From SH-MAG3 sp035461245 (GTDB lineage Bacteria; Gemmatimonadota; Gemmatimonadetes; Longimicrobiales; RSA9), in contig DATHVP010000064.1 in assembly GCA_035461245.1 (NCBI GenBank), positions 18,401 through 82,400 on the forward strand: 64,000 nucleotides of DNA, read 5' to 3'. Position 1 is the first letter of the stretch; the number at the start of each line of letters is the position of its first letter. The notes below the pieces were generated by a model, which did not search any database, was not told the origin of the DNA, and saw only the letters and a list, made by a program, of their open reading frames with translations. Below are positions 1-8,014 of this stretch, piece after piece. The position numbers were made by a program, and so were the translations under genes.

Positions 1-321
1 TTCTGGGCGACGTGGTGCCCCATCTGCAGTCAGCTCCAGCCATCGTTCCAGGCCGTGCGCCGCCAGCACGGTGACGCCGTGGACATCATCTATGTGGCCG
101 TAGGCGTGAACCAGAACCCCCGAACCATCCGCAGGCACCTGGAGTCGCATCCACTGGCGGGTCGCGTGCTGTATGACGCCCGGGGACGGGCCACCAGGGC
201 GTTCCGCGCGCCCACCACGTCGTACGTGGTGGCGCTGGACGCGACGGGCCGGGTCGTGTACACGGGCGTCGGCGGTGAGCAGGACATCGCGAGCGCTGCC
301 GCCCGGGCGGTTGGCCGCTGA
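1..321 (+). CDS. Thioredoxin-like (TlpA/ResA-type) protein, 3' part
   Basis: The window opens inside this gene in frame 1; the 5' end lies outside. The first residues read FWATWCPIC, a thioredoxin-fold active site with a CxxC pair (Cys-Pro-Ile-Cys), followed by the usual alternating strand/helix pattern and the late strand TSYVVALDATGRVVYTGVG that corresponds to the C-terminal beta hairpin of TlpA-like redoxins. The family reduces or oxidises disulfides in envelope proteins, often during cytochrome c maturation; the signal or anchor would be in the missing part. The stop is 29 nt before the CoA-transferase start on the same strand. Substrate unknown. Confidence 0.85.
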   Translation, partial: FWATWCPICSQLQPSFQAVRRQHGDAVDIIYVAVGVNQNPRTIRRHLESHPLAGRVLYDARGRATRAFRAPTTSYVVALDATGRVVYTGVGGEQDIASAAARAVGR

Positions 322-350
322 TCGACCCCGCCCTGCCTGACGGTACGGGC

Positions 351-1499
351 GTGACCGCCTGCGGACCCAGGCCGCTGGCCGGCCTCCGGGTCGTTGAGCT
401 GGCGCAGAACCTGGCCGGCCCCTACTGCGGCCAGATCCTGCGGGACCTGGGCGCTGACGTAGTGAAGGTGGAACGCCCGGGCATCGGTGACGCAGCCCGG
501 GCCTGGGGCCCGCCCTTCATTGACGGTGCGGGCTCCATTTTCGCGGCTACGAACCGGGGCAAGCGCAGCATAGCCCTGGACTTGAAGAACGACGACGACC
601 GGACCGTCCTCCAGGCACTGATCCGTCAGGCCGACGTCCTCGTCGAAGCGTTCCGACCCGGCGTCTTCCAGCGGCTGGGCTACGGCTGGGACGTGGTCCA
701 CAAGTGGAATCCGCGTCTCATCTATTGCTCCGTTGGTGCGTATGGCGAAGTCGGACCACTGCGTGACCTCCCCGGCTACGACCCACTCATGCAGGCTCAC
801 GGTGGTCTCCTCTCCGTCACCGGCGAGTCCGGCGGTGACGGCGTCCGCGTTGGCACCTCGGTCATCGATATGGGCACCGGCCTGTGGCTGACGATTGGGG
901 TCCTCGCCGCGTTGCGACACCGGGACACTACAGGGTCCGGCATGTGCGTCAGCAGCGCGCTGTATGACACGGCCCTTGCCTGGAACGCGTACCACGTGCT
1001 GGGCTACCTCGCCGACGGCACCGTGCCCGAGCCCATGGGGACGGAACTGCCCATGATCGCGCCCTACGGGGTGTTCCCCACCAGCGACGGCGGCCTCATG
1101 ATCGCCGCTGCCAACGACAACCTGTTCCGAAAACTCTGCGTGGCGCTGCAGCTGGGCGGCGTGGACGATAAGTTCCGCACGAATCCGCTCCGGGTGCGTC
1201 ACCGGGCGGAGATCAACGGGATCGTGTCGGCGGCGACGTCGCGGCACACCACTGCGGAGCTCCTCGAAGTCCTGCGCGACAGCGGGGTGCCCTCTGCACC
1301 GGTCCAGGACATGGCGGAAGTCGTGGCGGATCCTCAGACCGCGGCAAGCGGCATGATCTGCCAGACGGAAAGCGGGCCGGCCGTTGCGCTGCCGATCCGC
1401 CTGGACGGGGCGCGGCAGCAGCCGGGGGATGCCGTGCCGCGGCCGGGCGAGCACACCACCGCAATCCGACGGGAGCTGGACCCCGGCGCAGGAGGATGA
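351..1499 (+). CDS. CaiB/BaiF (family III) CoA transferase
   Basis: This 382-residue protein matches family III CoA transferases, which move CoA between acyl groups. The N-terminus (GLRVVELAQNLAGPYCGQ) and GADVVKVERP segment are typical, and Asp173 in VIDMGTG sits where the catalytic aspartate of the family is found. The end region (VPSAPVQDMAEVVADPQ) is also characteristic. The start is a GTG with only a weak purine-rich stretch before it. It lies 29 nt downstream of the thioredoxin-like gene and may be cotranscribed, although no functional link is evident. The acyl substrate cannot be told from sequence. Confidence 0.9.
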   Translation: MTACGPRPLAGLRVVELAQNLAGPYCGQILRDLGADVVKVERPGIGDAARAWGPPFIDGAGSIFAATNRGKRSIALDLKNDDDRTVLQALIRQADVLVEAFRPGVFQRLGYGWDVVHKWNPRLIYCSVGAYGEVGPLRDLPGYDPLMQAHGGLLSVTGESGGDGVRVGTSVIDMGTGLWLTIGVLAALRHRDTTGSGMCVSSALYDTALAWNAYHVLGYLADGTVPEPMGTELPMIAPYGVFPTSDGGLMIAAANDNLFRKLCVALQLGGVDDKFRTNPLRVRHRAEINGIVSAATSRHTTAELLEVLRDSGVPSAPVQDMAEVVADPQTAASGMICQTESGPAVALPIRLDGARQQPGDAVPRPGEHTTAIRRELDPGAGG

Positions 1500-1565
1500 C
1501 CGCCCTGAAGTCAGCCCCGGCGCCGGGGCCCGGAGACTCGCGCCATGCGTGTCGGCGTACCAGGG

Positions 1566-2408
1566 TCAGCGGAGCAGCAACATGATGACGCCGATAATCC
1601 CGCCGGCGACCAGAGCCCTGCGCCAGGAGAACGGTCGCCCGTCCTCGGAACTCCGCCGCGTCCAGACCAGCACCACGCCACACATGTTCTCGTCGTGGTA
1701 ACTGCCCGGTAATTGCGCCAGCCCGACGTAAACCTCCACGCCCTCTACGTCCATGGGCCGGACAATCTCGTCAACGTAGGCCCGCTCCCTCCGGTTCGTG
1801 CGCACCCCATCCACATACAGCGCCGGCGTACACTCGCCCCGTCCGGCTCGCATGGTGACGAAGGCACCGGTGCCCCGCGCCCGGTTCACCGTGACCCGGG
1901 GCAATTCCCGGAGCATGTCGCTCATGTCCAGCGGATTGCGGGCATCGATGGCGTCGCGCGTGATGAAACGGCCCACGCCGACGCGGCGATTCCAGGCCAT
2001 GCGTTCGTAATAGCCGGCCAGGAACCCGAGGTTCGCGTACCCGCTCCGGACCTCGACCGTGAGCGGCTCCAGGGGGACGGCACTGGTGGACATGCGCAAC
2101 ACCACCGTCAAGGTGCCGCTTTCCACCTCGAACGGATCCGTGTGCACCGTCTCCATGCCCAGCATACTGGCGACCAGCGCGAAGGAGCCGAAGCGGGGCG
2201 CCTGCAGCCGGAACTCACCGGCGCTGTCCGTCACCGTGCCGGCGACGCGGCGTCCGCCGGCGACATGCAACGCGACCTGCGCGTCCATCAGGGGCGCCCC
2301 GCTGACCTCATCGACAACACGCCCGGTGACCACCTGGGCTTCGGCCGAGGCAACGGCAGCAGCAGCTGCAATAGTCACAGCGAATGCGGTGAGTGCGGCG
2401 CGGCACAT
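1566..2408 (-). CDS. Secreted CarboxypepD_reg / TonB-plug-like protein without a barrel
   Basis: I start the gene at the ATG at 2408 because GGGAGG lies just upstream and a signal peptide follows directly (hydrophobic Ala/Val run ending AEAQ). Residues about 27-105 form a carboxypeptidase regulatory-like beta domain (VTGRVVDEVSGAPL). Residues about 130-255 resemble a TonB receptor plug, with a MSDMLRELPRVTVNR segment, a TPALYVDGV segment and a VEGVEVYVG segment. No beta barrel follows; the protein ends at 280 residues after a hydrophobic helix (ALVAGGIIGVIMLLL). It converges on the CoA-transferase gene across 66 bp that hold a CCCCG/CGGGG palindrome near 1515-1528. Function unknown; possibly an envelope accessory protein. 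Confidence 0.75.
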   Translation of the reverse strand: MCRAALTAFAVTIAAAAAVASAEAQVVTGRVVDEVSGAPLMDAQVALHVAGGRRVAGTVTDSAGEFRLQAPRFGSFALVASMLGMETVHTDPFEVESGTLTVVLRMSTSAVPLEPLTVEVRSGYANLGFLAGYYERMAWNRRVGVGRFITRDAIDARNPLDMSDMLRELPRVTVNRARGTGAFVTMRAGRGECTPALYVDGVRTNRRERAYVDEIVRPMDVEGVEVYVGLAQLPGSYHDENMCGVVLVWTRRSSEDGRPFSWRRALVAGGIIGVIMLLLR

Positions 2409-2558
2409 GACTGGCCTCCCTGACGCGGCATCTTCGCTGCCGCTCTCGCAATGAGAACGACGCAGCGACCGAGTCCCGCAGCGGACGGAAATCCGGGCTT
2501 CCTCGATCATCCTGCATGGGCCGGGCCGCCCGGAATACGGACCTGTCAGAGAGTCGGG

Positions 2559-3083
2559 TTACCCCCCGGGAAGTCCGTAATATCGTCTCATGAAGCGCAC
2601 GAGGGACGGCGAATCCCGCACACTGGTTAGCTGTCCGACATCCGCAGTCACAAGGGTATGGTCTCCGCCCCGTCGGCTTTCCCGGACTGTGCATGCGAGC
2701 CCCACGAGGGCATCCGTCACAACAGGCGGCCCATCAATGGGGAACGGCGAGGGTCCCACCGGGAACGGGTCGGCGAACACGGTCGCGATGCGCTTCTGGT
2801 CGCCGGCCAGGATACTGATGCCGAAGGCTGCGCCCGGCTGCAGGAACGGCAGCACCGTGGCATTGGCGCTCAACCCGACCAGCACCAGCGGTGGTTCCAG
2901 CGAGAGGGACATGAAGGCAGACACAGTGGTGGCGACGACGCGGTGATCATGGCGATACGCGACGACGGTGACACCGCTGGCCCAGCGAGCCAGCGCCTCG
3001 CGGAAATCCTGGGGGGTAACGGCCATGTCCGTCCGGTGTTCGACGTCGGGGCTGTCAGGGGCTGCCAGGGGCATAGTCGACAC
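2559..3083 (-). CDS. Flavin reductase-like FMN-binding split-barrel protein
   Basis: The protein (174 residues from the GTG at 3083) has the flavin-reductase fold: FREALARWASGVTVVAYRHD, VSAFMSLSLEPPLVLVGLS and a late GDHTLVTADV segment. Such proteins bind FMN or FAD and reduce flavin with NAD(P)H, often supplying a monooxygenase, or act as oxidoreductases themselves. None of the candidate starts has a clear ribosome binding site; the ATG at 3026 would give a length closer to the family core and is a real alternative. It follows the NFACT-R gene by 31 nt and is probably in the same operon as the HI0933 flavoprotein. No partner monooxygenase lies next to it. Confidence 0.85.
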   Translation of the reverse strand: MSTMPLAAPDSPDVEHRTDMAVTPQDFREALARWASGVTVVAYRHDHRVVATTVSAFMSLSLEPPLVLVGLSANATVLPFLQPGAAFGISILAGDQKRIATVFADPFPVGPSPFPIDGPPVVTDALVGLACTVRESRRGGDHTLVTADVGQLTSVRDSPSLVRFMRRYYGLPGG

Positions 3084-3114
3084 AGCATGGCTGGCTGCGC
3101 AAGGGGCGATATGT

Positions 3115-3510
3115 TCAGGAGTCGTCAGTCACGGTAGCGGCGCGGGGGTAGACGCGCACCGTGTGAAAGCGTCTCAGCTCCACCGTCCCGGCGGGAACGC
3201 CGCGCGGCTTGCGAACCTCCGCGGCCCTGCAGTAATGGACGTCCACCTTGCCCCGGGCGTTGCGCGCCTTGGAATGCCACGCGGCCCATGCGGCGGCCCG
3301 CTCCAGGACCTGCCTCGGCACCTCATCCGCTTCGTCCGGCACGCGGATGACGACGTGACTGCCGGCATGCCCGGCGGCGTGCAACCAGATGTCCCTCGGT
3401 CGGGCCACGCGGAACGTCAGTTCGTCATTGTCCCTGGCACTCCGACCGATAAATACCTCGAACCCATCGATGTCGAATTCATGCCAGCCGGCGCGGCGAT
3501 CCCCGCTCAT
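3115..3510 (-). CDS. Stand-alone NFACT-R (DUF814) domain protein
   Basis: This 131-residue protein is almost entirely one NFACT-R domain, the RNA-binding module normally found at the C-terminus of RqcH/NEMF/fibronectin-binding-like proteins. Diagnostic segments are IGRSARDNDELTFRVARP, DIWLHAAGHAGSHVVIR and the KARNARGKVDVHYC segment. In full-length proteins the domain contacts tRNA on stalled large ribosomal subunits in ribosome quality control. Here the NFACT-N and coiled-coil parts are absent and no frameshift remnant lies in the flanks, so it looks like a genuine single-domain version. It begins 27 nt after the HI0933-type gene stop and is followed by a flavin reductase. Confidence 0.85.
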   Translation of the reverse strand: MSGDRRAGWHEFDIDGFEVFIGRSARDNDELTFRVARPRDIWLHAAGHAGSHVVIRVPDEADEVPRQVLERAAAWAAWHSKARNARGKVDVHYCRAAEVRKPRGVPAGTVELRRFHTVRVYPRAATVTDDS

Positions 3511-3537
3511 TTCATGCCCCCTGGAGGACGTCGCTGA

Positions 3538-4791
3538 TCACGGCACCGCCTGATGCTGGCGGCCATACTGTGCTGCGGCGGCGATGCCTGCTGACCTGCC
3601 AGTCGCCCAGGCCCAGGCGAAGTTGTAGCCCCCGATGGGCCCGAACGCATCCAGCGCCTCACCGCATACGAACAGGCCGGGCAGGCTGCGTGCCTCGAAG
3701 CTGCGGGCATCCACTTCACCCAGGGCGATACCGCCGCCCGTTACCTCGGCCTTTCGATAGCCCTCATCTCCTGACCAGGGCAGCGGGTAGACCGCCAGCA
3801 GCGTCACCAGCCGCTGTCGCTCCTCACGTCGCAGCGCAGACAGCTGCTGCTGCGGCGAAACGCCGCTTTCCACGAGCAGCTGGTCCGCCAGCCGGTCCGG
3901 CAGCTCCCGGCGGAGGACGGTGCCGACCTGGGCCTTCCCTCCTGCACGCAACGCGTCATCCCAGGCGGCCTCTCCACGTCCGGTCCATTGCACCAGCAGC
4001 GGCTGCGGTGTTCCACCTGCCAGACGGGACTGCACGGCCAGGTGGGACACATTGAGAACGGCGGGACCGCTGTAGCCGCGATGGGTGAACAGGAAGCCGC
4101 CAGTGGCCTCGAAACTTCCCCGGCGCATGGGCGCGCGAATGGTCACGTCCAGGGACACGCCGGCGAGCTGAGCGTGGGCCGCCACCGTACCCGTCAGCGG
4201 TGTAAGGGCGGGATACTGCGGGTTCGTTGCGAGCCCCAGCCGTTCGAGGATGCGCAACCCTGCGCCGTCGCTGCCGGTGGCCGGGACAGAGAGTCCGCCC
4301 GTGGCGATGATCACGGCGCTGGCGTCCAGGGAGGCGCCGTCATCCAGCACGACCCGCCACCCGCTTCTCGCAGCGGCCGGCACGACGTCGGCCAGGCGGG
4401 TATTGAACCGAAATGATGCGCCGTTATCCCGTGCCCGCGAGACCAGCGCGTCGCGCACGTCCCGGGCGCGGTTCGACCGGGGAAAGAGCTTGCCGGATCC
4501 TGCTTCCAGGGCGAGAGCAATACCCAGCTCGTGCTCGAAGAAGCGGCGCTGCTCCGGCAAGGGCCAGCTGAGCAGCATCTTGCGCAGTGTGTTGGGTGAG
4601 GACGCGGTGATGTACTGGTCCGGCGTCAGGCGGGATGGCAGGACATTGCACCGGCCGCCGCCACTGATGAGGATCTTGCGGCCGCCGTCCCGCGTCCGCT
4701 CGATGACGACCACATCGGCGCCCGCGCCGCTGGCGAAGATGGCTGCCATCAGGCCTGCGGCCCCGGCGCCGGCGACGACTATGGGTGCCAC
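3538..4791 (-). CDS. HI0933/YhiN-family FAD-dependent oxidoreductase
   Basis: The N-terminus (VVAGAGAAGLMAAIFAS) is a dinucleotide-binding Rossmann motif and is followed by the family hallmark GGRKILISGGGRCN. Late segments TGGGIALGEVDARSFEARS and GLFVCGEALDAFGPIGGYN are also characteristic. At 417 residues it has the normal family length. It is a cytosolic flavoprotein whose reaction is not firmly established. It heads a probable operon with the NFACT-R and flavin-reductase genes. The 219 bp between it and the nrdJ stop contain the nrdJ terminator-like hairpin. Confidence 0.9.
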   Translation of the reverse strand: MAPIVVAGAGAAGLMAAIFASGAGADVVVIERTRDGGRKILISGGGRCNVLPSRLTPDQYITASSPNTLRKMLLSWPLPEQRRFFEHELGIALALEAGSGKLFPRSNRARDVRDALVSRARDNGASFRFNTRLADVVPAAARSGWRVVLDDGASLDASAVIIATGGLSVPATGSDGAGLRILERLGLATNPQYPALTPLTGTVAAHAQLAGVSLDVTIRAPMRRGSFEATGGFLFTHRGYSGPAVLNVSHLAVQSRLAGGTPQPLLVQWTGRGEAAWDDALRAGGKAQVGTVLRRELPDRLADQLLVESGVSPQQQLSALRREERQRLVTLLAVYPLPWSGDEGYRKAEVTGGGIALGEVDARSFEARSLPGLFVCGEALDAFGPIGGYNFAWAWATGRSAGIAAAAQYGRQHQAVP

Positions 4792-4856
4792 GACACTGTC
4801 TCCCGATCACCATGATGCATCCCGGAAGTCTGCAGCGAAGACCCGACCTGACGCAA

Positions 4857-4895
4857 CGGAAGGGGCAGTCGCGTCGTCACGACCCGCCCCTTCCG
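4857..4895 (-). terminator. Hairpin after nrdJ, probable terminator
   Basis: A perfect 10-bp inverted repeat (CGGAAGGGGC at 4857-4866 with GCCCCTTCCG at 4886-4895) lies about 115 nt past the nrdJ stop, with a weaker inner GTCG/CGAC pair. There is no T tract, as is common for hairpins in GC-rich genomes, so intrinsic termination is only likely. Confidence 0.55.
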
Positions 4896-5010
4896 CTGTT
4901 GAATGCGCAGGAGCAACCACGCACTCTCTGACCCGGTCCGCGCCACCGCACGCGGGCGTCGAGCCGGCCGCATCGCCGGCCCGTCCGCGCGTGCGCACCT
5001 CAGGAGCGGG

Positions 5011-7560
5011 TCAGCCGCACTCGCTGTAGCCGCACGACAGGCATTTCACGCAACCCTCCATGAACTGGAGCCCCGACGCGCATTCGGGACAAGTCCCGAT
5101 GAATGTCTCGCCCGGGTCGTAGCCGAAGTCCATGGCCGCCTGCGGCTGTGTCTCTGCCTGGGTTATCGCAGGCGCAGGCGCAGGTGCCGGCGTGCCTGCC
5201 AGCGGCAGCAGTTCCTGTTGCACGCCCAGCTTGTCCTGCATGTGCTGCGCGAGGGCCTGCGCGATGGCGTCCGGCACGGACAAAACCTTGTTCGGCCCTA
5301 TGCCGACGGCTCGGTCACAGGCGATGCCGCGCAGCTGCTGGATCACGTCCGCCATGGGGACACCGCTGCGCAGCGCCAGCGAAATGAGCCGGCCGATGCC
5401 CTCCACGTCGGCCATGGCCGCGCCGCCCGCCTTGCCCAGCGTCGCGAAAACCTCGAACGGCTTGCCGCTGTCGTCCTCATTGATGGTGACGTACAGGTCA
5501 CCCAACGGGCTGGGCATGCGTCGTGTCGCTCCCTTCAGCGCGGCCGGCCGGGTGCGCTTGTGGCGACGAGTCTGGAGCCGCGCCTCGGCATCCTCGAGCT
5601 GCAGACGCAGTTCTTCCATCCGGTGCTCATACCGATTGAGCCGTTCCCGGGCGTCTGCAAGCTGGGCTTCGAGGTCGGTCACGGCCGAGGTGCCGGCCGA
5701 GGCGCCGCTCACGTCCTTTGCCGTCTTGCCGGTTGACAGGACCTGCATGGGCCGGCTCGCGTCGCGATAGACGGTCACGCCCTTGCAGTTCAGGTCATAG
5801 GCCATGAGGTAGATCTCGCGGACGTGCTCCTCCGTCGCCTCGCGGGCGAAGTTGCACGTCTTCGAGATGGCCGAGTCCACATGCTCCTGGAACGCGGCCT
5901 GGGTCTGAATGTGCCACTCGGGCGAGACGTCATGCGCCGTGACGAAGACGCGCTGGACTTCCGCGGGTACCTCGTCGAAATGGATGTGGCCCTCCGACGC
6001 GATCCGCGTCATCAGGTCCTCCGAGTACCAGCCCTGCTTCTTCGCAATGGCCACGAAGTCCTTGTTCACGTCCGGCATCAGCGCGCCCGCCTGGTTGCGC
6101 ATGAACGCCACTGCAAACAGCGGCTCGATACCGCCGGAGCAGTCGGCAAAGATGGAGATCGTACCCGTCGGCGCCACAGTATTCACGTTGCAGTTGCGCA
6201 GCTTCCGCTCGGGCCGGATGCGCGAGCCATCCTCGCGCCGGGCGGCCGTGGCGTCCGGACCCCAGATGCTGTGCTCCCACTCCGGGAACACACCCCGAGT
6301 CTCGGCAAGGCGCTCACTGGCCCGCTTGCCTTCCTCGTCGATGAAGCGCATCAGCTCGCGGGCAAGCTGGATGCCCGCCTCGCTGTTGTACTGCACGCCC
6401 ACACGCACCAGCAGGTCCGCGTAGCCCATGACACCCAGGCCGATCCGGCGGATCCGCTGCGCCAGGTCGTGGATCTCCGGCAGCGGGTAGTTGTTTGCGT
6501 CAATAACGTTGTCCAGGAAATGGACCGACAGATGCACGACCTGTCGCAACTCCTCCCAGTCGATACGATCCTGCCACGGCGCGCCCGCCGGCACGTCCTC
6601 GCGGACGAAGAGCCCGACATTCACTGAGCCCAGGTTGCACACGTCATACGGCAGCAACGGCTGCTCACCGCACGGGTTCGTCGCCTCGTAACTGCCCAGG
6701 TGCGGCACCGGATTGTACTCGTTCGCCCGGTCGATGAAGAACACGCCCGGCTCACCCGTCGCCCACGCGCCATGCACAATGAGGTCGAAGATCTCCCGCG
6801 CGTCCTCCTGGCCCACGACACTGCCGTCCCGCGGACTGATGAGGTCGTACTTCGCCCCCGCCTTCACCGCGTCCATGAACGCGTCGGTGATGGCAACCGA
6901 GATATTGAAATTCGTGATCTGCGTCACGTCCCGCTTGCACGTGACGAACTCGCGAACGTCCGGATGGTCCACTCGCAGGATGCCCATGTTGGCGCCGCGC
7001 CGCGTTCCACCCTGCTTCACGACTTCCGTGGACGCATCGTACAACTTCATGAAGCTGACCGGTCCCGAGGCCACGCCCATGGTGGACTTCACCACATCAT
7101 TCGTCGGCCGCAGACGACTGAATGCGAAGCCGGTACCGCCGCCGGACTGGTGCACAAGCGCCATGCTCCGCAGCGTGTCGTAAATACCGTTCTTCCCGTT
7201 GGAAAGCGCGTCCTCCACCGGCAGGACGAAGCACGCCGACAACTGACCCAGAGGGCGACCGGCGTTCATCAGCGTCGGCGAGTTAGGTTCGAACAGGCGC
7301 TGTGTCATCAGCCGGTAGAATTCCCGGGCCAGCGCCTCCACGGCACCCTCGCTCGCACCGTATTTCCGGTCCTCCTCCGCAATCACACGGGCCACTCGCC
7401 AGAACATCTGCTCCGGCTCTTCCACCGGCCGACCCTTTTCGTCCTTCTTCAGATATCGTCTGGCCAGGACGATCCTGGCGTTATCCGACAGGTCGGCGGG
7501 AGGAAGGTCGTCCGGCAGAGCATCTGCCGGGTGGGGGCCGTGCGGGGAGTGTGCGGTCAT
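5011..7560 (-). CDS. nrdJ: Class II (adenosylcobalamin-dependent) ribonucleoside-diphosphate reductase
   Basis: The 849-residue enzyme reduces ribonucleotides to deoxyribonucleotides using a B12-generated thiyl radical. Clear motifs are SACFVLPVEDA, GGTGFAFSRLRP, TNPCGEQPLLPYDVCNLGS with active-site Cys and Glu, and NCNVNTVAPTGTISI. There is no N-terminal ATP-cone. After the catalytic barrel comes a charged probable coiled coil (about residues 625-670), a TSCPD domain (SPLGDLYVTINEDD onwards) and a C-terminal zinc-ribbon-like CPEC..CVKCLSCGYSEC tail that carries the redox-active cysteines. The ATG is preceded by GAGG. The upstream region has a promoter, NrdR-like boxes and DnaA-box-like sites. 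No cobalamin riboswitch was recognised in the leader. Confidence 0.97.
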   Translation of the reverse strand: MTAHSPHGPHPADALPDDLPPADLSDNARIVLARRYLKKDEKGRPVEEPEQMFWRVARVIAEEDRKYGASEGAVEALAREFYRLMTQRLFEPNSPTLMNAGRPLGQLSACFVLPVEDALSNGKNGIYDTLRSMALVHQSGGGTGFAFSRLRPTNDVVKSTMGVASGPVSFMKLYDASTEVVKQGGTRRGANMGILRVDHPDVREFVTCKRDVTQITNFNISVAITDAFMDAVKAGAKYDLISPRDGSVVGQEDAREIFDLIVHGAWATGEPGVFFIDRANEYNPVPHLGSYEATNPCGEQPLLPYDVCNLGSVNVGLFVREDVPAGAPWQDRIDWEELRQVVHLSVHFLDNVIDANNYPLPEIHDLAQRIRRIGLGVMGYADLLVRVGVQYNSEAGIQLARELMRFIDEEGKRASERLAETRGVFPEWEHSIWGPDATAARREDGSRIRPERKLRNCNVNTVAPTGTISIFADCSGGIEPLFAVAFMRNQAGALMPDVNKDFVAIAKKQGWYSEDLMTRIASEGHIHFDEVPAEVQRVFVTAHDVSPEWHIQTQAAFQEHVDSAISKTCNFAREATEEHVREIYLMAYDLNCKGVTVYRDASRPMQVLSTGKTAKDVSGASAGTSAVTDLEAQLADARERLNRYEHRMEELRLQLEDAEARLQTRRHKRTRPAALKGATRRMPSPLGDLYVTINEDDSGKPFEVFATLGKAGGAAMADVEGIGRLISLALRSGVPMADVIQQLRGIACDRAVGIGPNKVLSVPDAIAQALAQHMQDKLGVQQELLPLAGTPAPAPAPAITQAETQPQAAMDFGYDPGETFIGTCPECASGLQFMEGCVKCLSCGYSECG

Positions 7561-7678
7561 CGGATCCTCGATTAGCTACGATATGAACATGACGGGCCGG
7601 GCCCGTACCCAGGGGCCGAATTCGGTACCGAAGTGTTCGATTATGCCTGCCGCCCCGGGATGGGGAACCGGGGGCACC

Positions 7679-7694
7679 ACCCTATATCTGGTGG
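7679..7694 (-). promoter_or_regulatory. NrdR box 1 upstream of nrdJ
   Basis: The 16-mer accctatatctggtgg closely follows the NrdR palindrome consensus acaCwAtATnTwGtgt. It lies at and just downstream of the predicted transcription start of nrdJ, where bound NrdR would repress. The nrdR gene itself is not in the window. Confidence 0.8.
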
Positions 7695-7701
7695 GGCGTC
7701 T

Positions 7702-7730
7702 AGGATACCACCCCAACCTGTAGTGGTCAA
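7702..7730 (-). promoter_or_regulatory. Sigma-70-like promoter of nrdJ
   Basis: On the minus strand a -35 TTGACC (7725-7730) and a -10 TATCCT (7702-7707) are separated by exactly 17 bp. The predicted start near 7695 gives a leader of about 135 nt. NrdR box 2 lies in the spacer and -35 edge, and box 1 covers the start site. Confidence 0.75.
7711..7726 (-). promoter_or_regulatory. NrdR box 2 upstream of nrdJ (degenerate)
   Basis: The 16-mer ccccaacctgtagtgg keeps the outer conserved C and GTG of the NrdR consensus with a weaker centre. Its start is 32 bp from that of box 1, about three helical turns, which is the tandem spacing known for NrdR sites. Confidence 0.65.
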
Positions 7731-7739
7731 CCCTTTCAG

Positions 7740-7859
7740 TTATCCACTTCTGTGGATACACCGGAAGCGGCAGAAGATTCCTCGGAACGACGCGAAAAAG
7801 GGAGGGGCCGGCAAACGTTTTCCACCATCCTGCGATGCATTATCCACCGGTTTTCCACC
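7740..7859. promoter_or_regulatory. Cluster of five DnaA-box-like 9-mers
   Basis: Five sequences each differ at one position from TTWTNCACA: TTATCCACT (7740-7748), GTATCCACA on the minus strand (7751-7759), TTTTCCACC (7818-7826), TTATCCACC (7840-7848) and TTTTCCACC (7851-7859). The first two face each other as an inverted repeat. The cluster starts 10 bp upstream of the nrdJ -35 element. It may be DnaA control of nrdJ, as known for E. coli nrdAB, or part of a replication origin; no dnaA or AT-rich unwinding element is seen. Confidence 0.6.
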
Positions 7860-8014
7860 GGGACCTCGCCACGGCCGCCGCGGAACAGGGATGGGACAGG
7901 CAGAGGCTGGCGGACCAGACAGAGCTGCGCGCGACGAGCTGGGGCGTGACATGACCGGACGGTCCCGGTGCGGCACTCGGGTCCGGCGGAGGGGTCTGAC
8001 CCGGGCGTCGGCTC

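Noticed and set aside
90..1454. 454-codon minus-strand open frame
   Set aside because: It is antisense to the CoA-transferase gene, has no recognisable domain or ribosome site, and long antisense frames are normal at this GC content.
7561..7700. Possible cobalamin riboswitch in the nrdJ leader
   Set aside because: No B12-box or conserved junction was recognised in the roughly 135-nt leader, which also looks too short for a full cobalamin riboswitch.
7740..7976. 78-codon minus-strand frame in the nrdJ upstream region
   Set aside because: It covers the DnaA-like cluster, has no ribosome site, and its Pro/Arg/Ser-rich product resembles noise.
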